Origin: Streptomyces ochraceiscleroticus
GTDB taxonomy: Bacteria > Actinomycetota > Actinomycetes > Streptomycetales > Streptomycetaceae
NCBI RefSeq assembly: GCF_000720485.1
Contig: NZ_JOAX01000016.1
Span: forward strand, 100,157 to 164,156
DNA length: 64,000 nt
Direction: 5' to 3'
In this document: positions 25,798 to 34,421 of the stretch, in pieces
Numbering within the stretch: position 1 is the first letter of the stretch
Layout of the letters: every line of letters starts with the position of its first letter
Notes under the pieces: generated by a model
Database searches by the model: none
What the model was told of the DNA's origin: nothing
What the model saw: only the letters and a program-made list of their open reading frames with translations
Translations under genes and position numbers: made by a program

Positions 25798-26832
25798 TTA
25801 GGCGGGGGGTGGCAGTTCGCCCGAGCCGCGGGGGATCAGGCGGGTGGGGATGACGCGCTGCTGCGGCGGCTCGTCGGCACCGTCCAGGCGGCGGAAGAGG
25901 AGGGACGCCGCGGTGCGGCCGAGGCGGGCCGCGTCCTGCGCGACGACGGTGATGCCGGGGCTGATCAGATCGGCCAGTTCGAAGTCGTCGAACCCGACCA
26001 GGGCGACCGGGCGCGGGCGGCCCGCCAGGACGCGTACGACGGTGACGGTGACGCGGTTGTTGCCCGAGAACAGCGCGGTGACCGGCGCCGGCCCGTCGAG
26101 CATCGCCTCGGCCGCCGACCGCACCCGCTCCGGCTCCGTCGACCCCAGCGCCACCCACGATTCGTCGACCGGCAGCCCCGCCTCGTCCATCGCCGCCCGG
26201 TAGCCGCGCAGCCGCTCCACGGCCGTATGGATGCGCGGCTGGTCGCCGATGAAGCCGATCCGGCGGTGGCCGTGTGCGATGAGATGGGCCACCGCGTCCC
26301 GCGCGCCGCCGAAGCTGTCGGAGAGTACGACGTCCGCTTCGATCTCCCCGGCCGGCCGGTCCACGAAGACCGTGGCGACGCCGGCCGCTATCTCCGGCTC
26401 CAGATAACGGTGGTCGGTGCCGGCCGGGATGATCACCAGGCCGTCCACCCGGCGGGCGCACAGCGCGAGCACCAGCTCCTGCTCGCGGGCCGGGTCCTCG
26501 GCACTGGAACCGTTGATCAGCAGCGCTCCGTGATCGCGCGCGACCTCCTCCACGGCCCGGTTCAGCGGCCCGTAGAAGGGGTCCGCGAGATCCTCCAGTA
26601 CCAGCCCAATGCTGGCCGTGCGGCCCTTGCGCAGCACCCGCGCCGAGTCGTTGCGGCGGAAGCCGAGCGCGGTGATCGCCTCCTGCACGCGCCGCTCGGT
26701 GTCGGGCGTCACGCCCGGCTCGCCGTTGACCACACGGGAGACCGTCTTGAGGCCGACGCCGGCGCGCGCCGCGACGTCCTTCATCGTGGGCCGGGTGCCG
26801 TAGCGGGTGGTGCTGCGGGCGGTGTCGGTCAC
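25798..26832 (-). CDS. LacI-family transcriptional regulator
   Basis: A 344-residue regulator. HTH: TMKDVAARAGVGLKTVSRVVNGEPGVTPDTERRV; hinge ALGFRRNDSARVLRKG; then a periplasmic-binding-protein core with GLVLEDLADPFYGPL, GLVIIPAGTDHRYL, GHRRIGFIGD and VALVGFDDFELADLISPG. GTG 26832 is preferred to ATG 26913, since the longer N-terminus lies over the operator and is not coding-like. Divergent from the ROK kinase at 27010 with a 12-bp palindrome between; it probably represses that gene in the absence of a sugar. Confidence 0.9.
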   Translation of the reverse strand: MTDTARSTTRYGTRPTMKDVAARAGVGLKTVSRVVNGEPGVTPDTERRVQEAITALGFRRNDSARVLRKGRTASIGLVLEDLADPFYGPLNRAVEEVARDHGALLINGSSAEDPAREQELVLALCARRVDGLVIIPAGTDHRYLEPEIAAGVATVFVDRPAGEIEADVVLSDSFGGARDAVAHLIAHGHRRIGFIGDQPRIHTAVERLRGYRAAMDEAGLPVDESWVALGSTEPERVRSAAEAMLDGPAPVTALFSGNNRVTVTVVRVLAGRPRPVALVGFDDFELADLISPGITVVAQDAARLGRTAASLLFRRLDGADEPPQQRVIPTRLIPRGSGELPPPA

Positions 26833-26919
26833 GGTGCGGCGGTCCTGTTCCCTGGGGTGGCGGCTGCCCGTTCTGATGTGGAGCTGGGCATATCTGGGCG
26901 TGGCGTCGAGCATAACGTC

Positions 26920-26935
26920 TGGACAACGTTGTCAA
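26920..26935. promoter_or_regulatory. LacI-family operator
   Basis: GACAACGTTGTC at 26922-26933 is a perfect 12-bp palindrome; TGG...CAA flanks add partial symmetry. It lies 89 bp from the LacI start and 77 bp from the ROK start, suited to controlling both. Confidence 0.75.
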
Positions 26936-27009
26936 TTCTGGCGAGACTGGCGTTCTGCACGCCGGGGCGTCCGCCCCGGGCCGCCCGCCGACCAGGAGAT
27001 TCCACGCCG

Positions 27010-27966
27010 ATGCAGACCGACCTCAACGCAGCCCTGGACATCGGCGGTACGAAGATCGCCGGGGCGCTGGTCGACGACCGGGGCCGGATGCTCGTACGGG
27101 CCACCCGCCCCACCCCCGCCCAGGAGGACGGCGCCGCCGTGATGCGCGCGGTGCACACGGTGCTCGACGAGCTGACTGCGGCGCCCGAGTGGTCCCGTAC
27201 GTCCGTCGTCGGCATCGGCAGCGCCGGGCCGGTCGACGCGCAGACCGGCACCGTGAGCCCGGTCAACATCCCCGGCTGGCGCGACTTCCCGCTGGTCGCG
27301 GGCGTGCGCGAGCGGACCGGCGGGCTCCCCGTCGTACTGGTCGGGGACGGCGTGGCCATGACCGCGGCCGAACACTGGCAGGGCGCCGCTCGCGGCCACC
27401 GCAACGCGCTGTGCATGGTGGTCTCCACCGGCGTCGGCGGCGGCCTCGTCCTGAACGGCCGCCCGCACCCGGGCCCCACCGGCAACGCGGGCCACATCGG
27501 TCACATCAGCGTCGACCTCGACGGCGACCCCTGCCCCTGTGGCGGACGCGGCTGCGTCGAACGCATCGCCAGCGGCCCGAACATCGCCCGCCGCGCCCTC
27601 GCGGAGGGCTGGCAGCCGGGCCCGGACGGCGACGCGACCGCCGTCGGGGTGGCCGCGGCCGCCCGCGCCGGGGATCCTGTGGCGATCCGCTCGTTCGACC
27701 GCGCGGCACAGGCCCTGGCGGCCGGCATAGCGGCCACCGCCACCCTGGTCGAGATCGAGATCGTGGTGATCGGCGGGGGAGTGGCCGGCGCCGGCGAGGT
27801 CCTCTTCGCACCGCTCCGCCGCGCCCTGAAGCAGTACGCCACCCTCTCCTTCGTCCGCGGCATCAAGGTCGTACCGGCCCAGATGGGCACGGATGCGGGC
27901 GTGGTGGGCGCGGCGGCGGCCGCTCAGCAGTACCGGGCGGGCGCTTTGGCCGCGACGTCGGTGTGA
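27010..27966 (+). CDS. ROK-family sugar kinase
   Basis: A 318-residue ROK kinase without an HTH, so it is an enzyme. ATP site DIGGTKIAGALVDD at the N-terminus, GIGSAGPVD, GDGVAMTAAEHW, STGVGGGLVLNG, sugar-binding GHIGHIS and the zinc motif CPCGGRGCVE. These phosphorylate glucose, N-acetyl-sugars or allose. ATG 27010 has AGGAG upstream. Control by the divergent LacI protein suggests a specific inducing sugar; no transporter is adjacent. Confidence 0.9.
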   Translation: MQTDLNAALDIGGTKIAGALVDDRGRMLVRATRPTPAQEDGAAVMRAVHTVLDELTAAPEWSRTSVVGIGSAGPVDAQTGTVSPVNIPGWRDFPLVAGVRERTGGLPVVLVGDGVAMTAAEHWQGAARGHRNALCMVVSTGVGGGLVLNGRPHPGPTGNAGHIGHISVDLDGDPCPCGGRGCVERIASGPNIARRALAEGWQPGPDGDATAVGVAAAARAGDPVAIRSFDRAAQALAAGIAATATLVEIEIVVIGGGVAGAGEVLFAPLRRALKQYATLSFVRGIKVVPAQMGTDAGVVGAAAAAQQYRAGALAATSV

Positions 27967-28055
27967 ATCCCTGACGTCCTGCCCCGGCGCGCCCCGCCCC
28001 GCCCTCTAGTCTGTTCCCGCCACCACGCACACGCGCGACGAGGGGGACGCACAAG

Positions 28056-29543
28056 GTGTCGACGGGGGAGCACGGCGAGTACGACGACCGGTACGGCGAG
28101 TACGACGAGAGCGCCGCGGGTGGCGCGGGTGGCGCGGATCCGACCGGGCGGCTGCTGGGCGGCCGGTACCGCGTCACCGGCCAACTGGGCCGCGGCGGCA
28201 TGGGCGTGGTCTGCCGCGCGGTCGACGAGGTGCTGGGCCGCGAGGTCGCCGTCAAGGTGCTGCGGGCCTTCACCGACGCCTCGCCCGCCGAACTGGCCGA
28301 CCTGCGCACACGGATGCAGCGCGAGGCGCGCGCCGCCGCCCGCATCCGGCACGCCGGCGTCGTCACCGTCCACGACGTGATCGACGAGGCCGGCCGGCCC
28401 GTCATCATCATGGAACTGATCGAGGGCCCCTCCCTCGACGACGTCATGAGGCAGCGAGGACCGCTGGACCCGGGGGAGGCCGCCGATATCGGCGCGCAGG
28501 TGATGGACGCGCTGGACGCCGCGCACCGGGCGGGCGTACTGCACCGGGACATCAAGCCCGGCAACATCCTGCTCGACCGCACCGGTCGCGTCGTGATCAC
28601 CGACTTCGGCATCGCCAGCATCCAGGCCCCCGACGACGGCACGCGGACCCATCTCACCCGCAGCGGTCAACTCGTCGGCTCGCTGGACTACTTGCCGCCC
28701 GAGCGGGCCCAGGACCTGGCGCCCGGACCGGCCTCGGACATCTGGTCGCTCGGCATGACCCTGTACGCGGCGGTGGAGGGGGCGGCGCCCTTCCGTCGTA
28801 CGTCGGTGTGGTCGACGCTCACCGCGATCGTCTCCGAGCCGCTCCCGGAACCGCGGCGCGCCGGCGCCCTGACGCCCGTACTCCACGCCCTGATGGCCAA
28901 GCACCCGGCCGCCCGCCCGTCGGCCGCGCAGGCCCGCGCCATGCTGCAGGCGGTGGCCGAGGGACGCGCTCCGGAGGCCGCTGACCCGCCCCGCTCCCCG
29001 ACCGAGCGCGACGTACGGGCCGCCGGAAACACCCCGCCACCCGGCTTCGGCCCGGCCCCCGCCCCGGAGGCCGGCCGCCGTCGCCGCCGGGGACCGCTGC
29101 TCGCCGCCGCGGTGGCCGCGGTACTACTGACCGCGGGCGCAGCCACGTACGCCCTGCTCACCCCGCACGAGCGCCCCACCGCCACCCCGGACAGCCGCGG
29201 CCACGACACGGCGCGTCCCAGCGAACCCGGCCCCTCGGCCTCCTCCGCGGCCTCCTCCCCGGCCCCGTGCGCGTCCGCCGGCGGAGGCAAATACCACTGC
29301 GAAGTCTGGCGCCCCGCCGACTCCTACACGAAGAACTTCGACCGGGCCGGCACGCTGAACGCCGGTACCAGCTACTTCTATTGTCAAGCTGACCTCGGCC
29401 GCCGCGAGACCTACGACCGGTGGACCAACGTCTGGTGGGCCAGGACCGACGACGACAGCGGCAATACCGGCGTTTACGTCAGCGTCGTCTACCTCAAGGG
29501 CGGCGACAACGACCAGCCGGTACCGGGCCTCCCCACCTGCTGA
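28056..29543 (+). CDS. transmembrane serine/threonine protein kinase
   Basis: A 495-residue Hanks-type kinase. Gly loop GQLGRGGMGVVCRAVD, Lys in VAVKVL, catalytic LHRDIKPGNILLD, DFG in ITDFGIAS, APE-like PPERAQD. A single helix (about 349-372) follows a Pro-rich juxtamembrane stretch, and the external C-terminus (about 400-495) has four Cys (CASAGGGKYHCEV, YFYCQ, final C) that likely form two disulfides. This external module is not PASTA. GTG 28056 start. It probably senses an extracellular signal; substrates unknown. Confidence 0.9.
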   Translation: MSTGEHGEYDDRYGEYDESAAGGAGGADPTGRLLGGRYRVTGQLGRGGMGVVCRAVDEVLGREVAVKVLRAFTDASPAELADLRTRMQREARAAARIRHAGVVTVHDVIDEAGRPVIIMELIEGPSLDDVMRQRGPLDPGEAADIGAQVMDALDAAHRAGVLHRDIKPGNILLDRTGRVVITDFGIASIQAPDDGTRTHLTRSGQLVGSLDYLPPERAQDLAPGPASDIWSLGMTLYAAVEGAAPFRRTSVWSTLTAIVSEPLPEPRRAGALTPVLHALMAKHPAARPSAAQARAMLQAVAEGRAPEAADPPRSPTERDVRAAGNTPPPGFGPAPAPEAGRRRRRGPLLAAAVAAVLLTAGAATYALLTPHERPTATPDSRGHDTARPSEPGPSASSAASSPAPCASAGGGKYHCEVWRPADSYTKNFDRAGTLNAGTSYFYCQADLGRRETYDRWTNVWWARTDDDSGNTGVYVSVVYLKGGDNDQPVPGLPTC

Positions 29544-29550
29544 CGCCCGC

Positions 29551-29610
29551 CGTTATGGGAACGAGTCCGCCGTTACCGGAATGCGGCCGTCGTTACGGGA
29601 ACGAGTCCGC
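29551..29610. repeat. three tandem 20-bp units after the kinase gene
   Basis: Units 29551-29570, 29571-29590 and 29591-29610 all begin CGTTA; the first and third agree at 19 of 20 positions (CGTTAYGGGAACGAGTCCGC), the middle has diverged. The array starts 7 nt after the kinase stop codon. Confidence 0.7.
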
Positions 29611-29692
29611 AAGCCCTCTTGCCGCAACCCCCGCCCGCCCCGACGCTCCCCTCAAGCAAGCACATTCTGAAGCATGCGAGAGGCGGTGCCCC

Positions 29693-29986
29693 ATGACGAA
29701 CGCGCAAATGTGGGCCCTGATCATCGGATTCGTCTCCCCCCTTCTGATATCGGTCGTCAACCGGCCCCAGTGGAGCAGCGCCGCCCGTTCCTTCGTGCAA
29801 ATGGCCGTCTCGGTCCTCGTCGGCCTCGGCAGCGCCTATTTCGCCGGTGACTTCGCGGGCAAGGACGTCATCAGCAGCATCCTGATCGCCTCCGTATCCG
29901 CCATCAGCGCCTACAAGGGCATCTTCAAGCCCACCGGCGCCTCTCCCGCCCTGGAGCGCCTCACCTCACCGACTCCCCGCGCCTGA
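29693..29986 (+). CDS. small membrane protein, holin-like
   Basis: A 97-residue protein, MTNAQMWALIIGFVSPLLIS, with two or three hydrophobic segments (about 5-22, 32-50, 58-75) and a short polar tail. Size and topology resemble phage holins or small actinobacterial membrane proteins, but no lysin or phage gene is adjacent, so a lysis role is not supported. ATG 29693 has AGAGG 9 nt upstream. Confidence 0.7.
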   Translation: MTNAQMWALIIGFVSPLLISVVNRPQWSSAARSFVQMAVSVLVGLGSAYFAGDFAGKDVISSILIASVSAISAYKGIFKPTGASPALERLTSPTPRA

Positions 29987-30122
29987 CCGCGCCGGGCGGT
30001 GGCCTCCGGCGCGAGGGGTTGACAGCGACGCCTGCCGGCCCCGCGGGAGCGCCCGTACGTGGCGCGTTTCCGTGGCAGGGTGTTGCGGGCAACTCACAGG
30101 GGTCTAGGGATGAGGGGGAACC

Positions 30123-31184
30123 GTGATCGTCTGGCTGAACGGCGCGTTCGGTGCGGGCAAGTCCACAGCGGCACAGGAACTCTTGGACCTGCTCCCCGGG
30201 AGCACGCTCTACGATCCCGAACTGGTCGGCCGTGGACTGAAGGAGATGCTTCCGGCCAAGCGGCTGGACGATGTCGAGGACTACCAGGACCTGCCGTCCT
30301 GGCGCAGACTCGTCGTCGACGCGGCCGCCGCGCTGCTCACGGAAGTACCGGGTCCGCTGATCACGCCGATGACGCTGCTGCGGCAGGAGTACCGGGACGA
30401 GATCTTCGGCGCGCTGGCCGCACGCCGTATCCCGGTGCGACACATGCTGCTGCATGCGGAGGAAACGATCCTTCGGGAGCGGATCGCGCTGCGGGACGAG
30501 CCCGTACTGGAGCAGTCCCTGCAGCCCCTGCAGGACGGGTCTGTGCCGGAAGAGCCGGTACGCGAGCGCAGTCTGGCCCACCTGGAGCCCTACCAGCAGG
30601 CGCTGGACTGGATCCGTGGCGACGCGCACGTCATCGACACCTCGGACCTCGGGCCGCGGCAGACGGCCGAGCGCATCGCCGAGGCCGTACGGACCGGCGG
30701 CGGCGCCTGCGACATCGTCCAGACGCCCGAACCGACCGCCGAGACCCTGGCCGCCGGTGTACTGCTCTTCGATGAGGAGGACCGGGTACTGCTGGTGGAC
30801 CCGACGTACAAACCCGGCTGGGAATTTCCCGGTGGAGTCGTGGAACCGGGCGAGCCGCCGGCCCGGGCCGGCGTACGGGAAGTGGCCGAGGAACTGGACA
30901 TCCGGCTCCCCACGATGCCGCGCCTGCTGGTGCTCGACTGGGAGGCACCGGTCCCGCCCGGATTCGGCGGGCTGCGGCTGCTGTTCGACGGCGGGCGGCT
31001 GCCCGACGAGCAGATACGGGACCTGCTGCTGCCGGGCTCGGAGCTGCGCGACTGGCGGTTCGTCACTGAGGACGAGGCCGAGTCGATGCTGCCGCCCGTG
31101 CGCTGGAACCGTCTCCGGTGGGCCCTGCGCGCCCGCGCACAGGGACGCCCGCTCTATCTGGAGGCGGGCGTTCCTGTGGGCTGA
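30123..31184 (+). CDS. P-loop kinase fused to a Nudix hydrolase
   Basis: A 353-residue two-domain protein. The N-terminal part has Walker A GAFGAGKST (7-15) and resembles small-molecule kinases (adenylylsulfate/gluconate kinase-like fold), running to about residue 195. The C-terminal part has a complete Nudix box, GGVVEPGEPPARAGVREVAEELDI's core (G-x5-E-x7-REVAEE), in about 215-340. GAGGGG lies 5 nt before GTG 30123. The fusion suggests phosphorylation and diphosphate hydrolysis on related nucleotides or antibiotics. Substrate unknown. Confidence 0.87.
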   Translation: MIVWLNGAFGAGKSTAAQELLDLLPGSTLYDPELVGRGLKEMLPAKRLDDVEDYQDLPSWRRLVVDAAAALLTEVPGPLITPMTLLRQEYRDEIFGALAARRIPVRHMLLHAEETILRERIALRDEPVLEQSLQPLQDGSVPEEPVRERSLAHLEPYQQALDWIRGDAHVIDTSDLGPRQTAERIAEAVRTGGGACDIVQTPEPTAETLAAGVLLFDEEDRVLLVDPTYKPGWEFPGGVVEPGEPPARAGVREVAEELDIRLPTMPRLLVLDWEAPVPPGFGGLRLLFDGGRLPDEQIRDLLLPGSELRDWRFVTEDEAESMLPPVRWNRLRWALRARAQGRPLYLEAGVPVG

Positions 31185-31207
31185 GGCCCCAGGCGGCGAC
31201 TGCCGGC

Positions 31208-31240
31208 GGGCATAAGGGCCGAGCCAAGGCCCTTATGCCC
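31208..31240. terminator. bidirectional terminator
   Basis: GGGCATAAGGGCC (31208-31220) and GGCCCTTATGCCC (31228-31240) form a perfect 13-bp stem with a 7-nt loop between convergent genes; its right arm abuts the stop codon at 31241. Confidence 0.85.
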
Positions 31241-32608
31241 CTAAGCCCCCGCCTTGCTCCCCGCGTACCGCTGCAGGAACAGGGCCTCGGCCAGCGACAG
31301 CCGCTCCAGCTCCTCCGGGGACACGCTCTCGTTCACCGCGTGGATCTGCGCCTCCGGCTCGCTCAGCCCGATGAGCAGGATCTCCGCCTCCGGGTACAGC
31401 GCGCCGAGCGTGTTGCACAGCGGGATGGAGCCGCCCATGCCGGCGGACTGCATCTCGGTACCGTCGTACGCCTCGCGCAGCGCCGCCGCCATCGACTCGT
31501 ACGCCGGGCTGCTGAGGTCGGCGCTGAACGGCTGGCCCTGGCCGACCTGCTCGACCGTGACGCGGGCGCCCCAGGGCGCGGCCGACTCCAGGTGCGCGGT
31601 GAGCAGCTTGGTGGCCTCGGCGGCGTCCTGGCCCGGCGGCACCCGCAGGCTGACCTGCGCCCGCGCGCTCGCCTGTACCGACGGGGTCGCGCCGACGACC
31701 GGCGGGCAGTCGATGCCGATGACGGTGACGGCCGGGCGGGCCCAGATGCGGTCGGCGACGCTGCCGGAGCCGATCAGCTCCACGCCGTCGAGCACCTTGG
31801 CGTCCTTGCGGAACTCCTCCTCGTCGTACTGGAGGCCCTCCCACGTACCGTCCGCCGCCAGCCCCTCGACCGTCGTGGAGCCGTCCTCCGCGCGCAGCGA
31901 GTCCAGGATGCGGATCAGCGCGGCGAGGGCGTCGGGCGCGGCGCCGCCGAACTGTCCCGAGTGCAGATTGCCCGCCAGCGTGTCCACCTGGACGCGCAGC
32001 ATCGTCATGCCGCGCAGCGAGGCGGTGACGGTGGGCAGGCCGACGCGGAAGTTGCCGGTGTCGCCGATGACGATGGCGTCGGCGGTCAGGAGGTCGGGGT
32101 GGGCCTCGGCGTACCGCTCCAGGCCGCCGGTGCCCTGCTCCTCGGAGCCCTCGACGATCACCTTGACGCTGACCGGTACGCCGCCGTGCTCCTTGAGCGC
32201 GCGCAGCGCCGTCAGGTGCATGATCAGGCCGCCCTTGCAGTCGGCGGTGCCGCGGCCGTACCAGCGGCCGTCGCGCTCGGTCAGCTCGAAGGGCGGGCTC
32301 AGCCAGGCGCTCTCGTCCAGCGGCGGCTGCACGTCGTAGTGCGCGTACAGCAGGACGGTGGGGGCGCCGGCCGGGCCGGGCAGGAAGCCGTAGACGGACT
32401 CGGTGCCGTCCGGCGTCTCCAGTACGGCGACGTCCTCGAAGCCCTCGGCCCGCAGCGCACCCGTTATCCACCGGGCCGCGGCCTCGCACTCGCTCTTCGG
32501 GAACTGCGCGGGGTCGGCGACCGACTTGAAGGCCACCAGCTCGGTCAGTTCGGCCCTGGCGCGGGACTGCAGCGCGGCGACGGTGGTGGCGAGCGGGCTG
32601 TCAGGCAT
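31241..32608 (-). CDS. M20-family dipeptidase
   Basis: A 455-residue zinc aminoacylpeptidase of the M20 type: YAHYDVQP (first metal His and catalytic Asp), GRGTADCKGG (bridging Asp), EGSEEQG (catalytic Glu-Glu) and a late GGSIPLCNTL / HAVNESV region with the last His. The middle lid domain is about residues 190-350. It hydrolyses dipeptides in the cytoplasm. ATG 32608 has AGGAG 7 nt upstream. The gene sits back to back with the flavoprotein at 32935. Confidence 0.92.
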   Translation of the reverse strand: MPDSPLATTVAALQSRARAELTELVAFKSVADPAQFPKSECEAAARWITGALRAEGFEDVAVLETPDGTESVYGFLPGPAGAPTVLLYAHYDVQPPLDESAWLSPPFELTERDGRWYGRGTADCKGGLIMHLTALRALKEHGGVPVSVKVIVEGSEEQGTGGLERYAEAHPDLLTADAIVIGDTGNFRVGLPTVTASLRGMTMLRVQVDTLAGNLHSGQFGGAAPDALAALIRILDSLRAEDGSTTVEGLAADGTWEGLQYDEEEFRKDAKVLDGVELIGSGSVADRIWARPAVTVIGIDCPPVVGATPSVQASARAQVSLRVPPGQDAAEATKLLTAHLESAAPWGARVTVEQVGQGQPFSADLSSPAYESMAAALREAYDGTEMQSAGMGGSIPLCNTLGALYPEAEILLIGLSEPEAQIHAVNESVSPEELERLSLAEALFLQRYAGSKAGA

Positions 32609-32934
32609 GGGAACGCTCCTTTTGGGCGCGACGTTGTCCTGTCGGGACGGTGTCCGCGGAGGCCCGCCGGGGCCGTGCTCCGCCGTGTTCCCAGGGAGGA
32701 GTCGGGGTGCCGGGGCGGCGCGGATCCCGTCCGGTAAGCGTGCGTACGTGACGCGTCCGTGCGTAGGGGATGGTGCCTCCGATCTTCCCACAGGCACCTC
32801 CGCGATCAGCGAGCCGTAGGATGCGGGCGGTACGCGCACGGCACGGGCGGTACGCGCAAAGGTGCGGGCGGTACGGCAGCCAGGGATCCATGCCAGGGAT
32901 TCGTACCAGGGATCGATCGGGAGTAGCAGCACAG
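32609..32934. other. divergent region with two short tandem-repeat arrays
   Basis: No gene supported. CGGGCGGTACG occurs at 32824-32834, 32844-32854 and 32865-32875, about 20 bp apart. CCAGGGATC or a close copy occurs at 32880, 32893 and 32906, exactly 13 bp apart. Both arrays lie just upstream of the flavoprotein start. Confidence 0.7.
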
Positions 32935-34137
32935 GTGAGCAGCGAGAGCGCAGACCAGGACGGCCGGATGGTGTGGGACGTGGTGGTGGTCGGCGCGGGG
33001 CCTGCGGGCGCCTCGGCGGCCTATGCCGCGGCCTGCACGGGACGCCGCGTACTCCTCCTGGAGAAGGCCGAACTTCCCCGGTACAAGACCTGCGGCGGTG
33101 GCATCATCGGCCCCTCGCGCGACGCGCTGCCGCCCGGCTTCGAGCTGCCGCTGCGGGACCGCGTGCACGCCGTGACGTTCTCCCTGAACGGCAAGCTGAC
33201 GCGGACGCGCCGCTCCCGGCAGATCCTCTTCGGACTCATCAACCGCCCCGAGTTCGACGCCCAGCTCGTCGAGTCCGCGCAGAAGGCGGGCGCCGAGCTG
33301 CGTACGGGCGTCACGGTCAGCCGCGTCGAGCAGCACGGCAGCGCCGTTCCCGACCGCCGTACGGTTGCTGTCGTGCTGAGCGGCGGCGAGACGGTGCTCG
33401 CGCGCGCCGTGGTCGGCGCGGACGGCAGCGCGAGCCGGATAGGCGCGCACGTCGGGGTCAAGCTCGACCAGGTCGACCTCGGTCTGGAGGCGGAGATCCC
33501 GGTGCCGCCGACGGTCGCCGAGGACTGGGCGGGGCGGGTGCTCATCGACTGGGGGCCGATCCCGGGCAGTTACGGCTGGGTCTTCCCCAAGGGGGACACA
33601 CTGACCGTCGGTGTGATCTCCGCGCGCGGCGAGGGCGCGGCCACCAAGCGGTACCTGGAGGACTTCATCGCGCGGCTCGGGCTCGCCGGCTTCGAGCCTT
33701 CGATCTCGTCCGGGCATCTGACGCGCTGCCGGGCCGAGGACTCGCCGCTGTCGCGGGGGCGCGTGATGGTCTGCGGTGACGCGGCCGGGCTGCTGGAGCC
33801 GTGGACGCGCGAGGGCATCTCCTTCGCCCTGCGGTCGGGCCGGCTCGCGGGGGAGTGGGCGGTACGGGTTGCCGAGGCGCACGACGCGGTGGACGCGCGC
33901 CGCCAGGCGCTCAACTACGCCTTTGCGATCAAGGCGGGGCTGGGCGTCGAGATGGGCGTGGGCCGCCGGATGCTCGCGGTCTTCTCCCGCCGCCCGGGCC
34001 TGCTGCACGCCACGATCACGGGCTTCCGCCCGGCGTGGAACGCCTTCACGAAGATCACCCGCGGCACGACCACCCTTGCGGAGCTGGTACGCACTCACCC
34101 GCTGGCCCATCGGGCGCTTTCGGCGCTGGATCGGTGA
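32935..34137 (+). CDS. geranylgeranyl reductase family FAD-dependent oxidoreductase
   Basis: A 400-residue flavoprotein. FAD site VVVVGAGPAGASAAYAAA, TCGGGIIG, PRYKTCGG (family PxxKxCG), the GD motif in VMVCGDAAGLLEPWTREGISFAL, and a C-terminal helical region. These enzymes saturate isoprenoid chains, for example of menaquinone or archaeal-type lipids, or serve as related oxidoreductases. GTG 32935 is used; ATG 32968 with AGGA 7 nt upstream is a good alternative and would begin just before the FAD motif. No isoprenoid gene is adjacent. Confidence 0.88.
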   Translation: MSSESADQDGRMVWDVVVVGAGPAGASAAYAAACTGRRVLLLEKAELPRYKTCGGGIIGPSRDALPPGFELPLRDRVHAVTFSLNGKLTRTRRSRQILFGLINRPEFDAQLVESAQKAGAELRTGVTVSRVEQHGSAVPDRRTVAVVLSGGETVLARAVVGADGSASRIGAHVGVKLDQVDLGLEAEIPVPPTVAEDWAGRVLIDWGPIPGSYGWVFPKGDTLTVGVISARGEGAATKRYLEDFIARLGLAGFEPSISSGHLTRCRAEDSPLSRGRVMVCGDAAGLLEPWTREGISFALRSGRLAGEWAVRVAEAHDAVDARRQALNYAFAIKAGLGVEMGVGRRMLAVFSRRPGLLHATITGFRPAWNAFTKITRGTTTLAELVRTHPLAHRALSALDR

Positions 34138-34325
34138 GGGGTCGGATCGGAGGCTGGGATCGGTGAGGGCTGGTACGGGGGCTGCTGCTCGCGATGAGGG
34201 ATGAGTGGCTGGTGGTCGTGGGATCGGCCGGAGCTGGTGGTCGGCAGTCGGTAGTCGGTCGATGAGCGGCTGGTGGGTGGTGTGCGGTCAGGGGATCGCT
34301 CGGTCTCGGATGGGGTGATTGGGGG

Positions 34326-34421
34326 CAGTCGGTTGGGGTGATGGGGGATCACTCGGTCGGGCTGCTTGGGCGGCAGTCGGTCGGGGTGGTCGGGGATCAG
34401 TCGGTCGGGGTGATGCGGAAG
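34326..34421. repeat. four tandem 24-bp G-rich units ending in a coding 3' end
   Basis: Units start at 34326, 34350, 34374 and 34398, a strict 24-bp period, each beginning CAGTCGGTCGGGGTG or a close variant. The last unit encodes the C-terminus (RITPTD) of the deazaflavin oxidoreductase on the minus strand. Upstream, 34138-34320 is similarly G/T-rich with looser repeats. Confidence 0.8.

Noticed and set aside
25561..27966. An 801-residue plus-strand frame ending in the ROK kinase
   Set aside because: The first 483 codons are antisense to the LacI and MBL genes; the real start is 27010.
29693..29986. Prophage remnant suggested by a holin-like protein
   Set aside because: No lysin, integrase, capsid or attachment-site repeats nearby; codon use like neighbours.
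32824..32914. Possible CRISPR array
   Set aside because: Units are 13-20 bp with no spacers of regular length and no cas genes.
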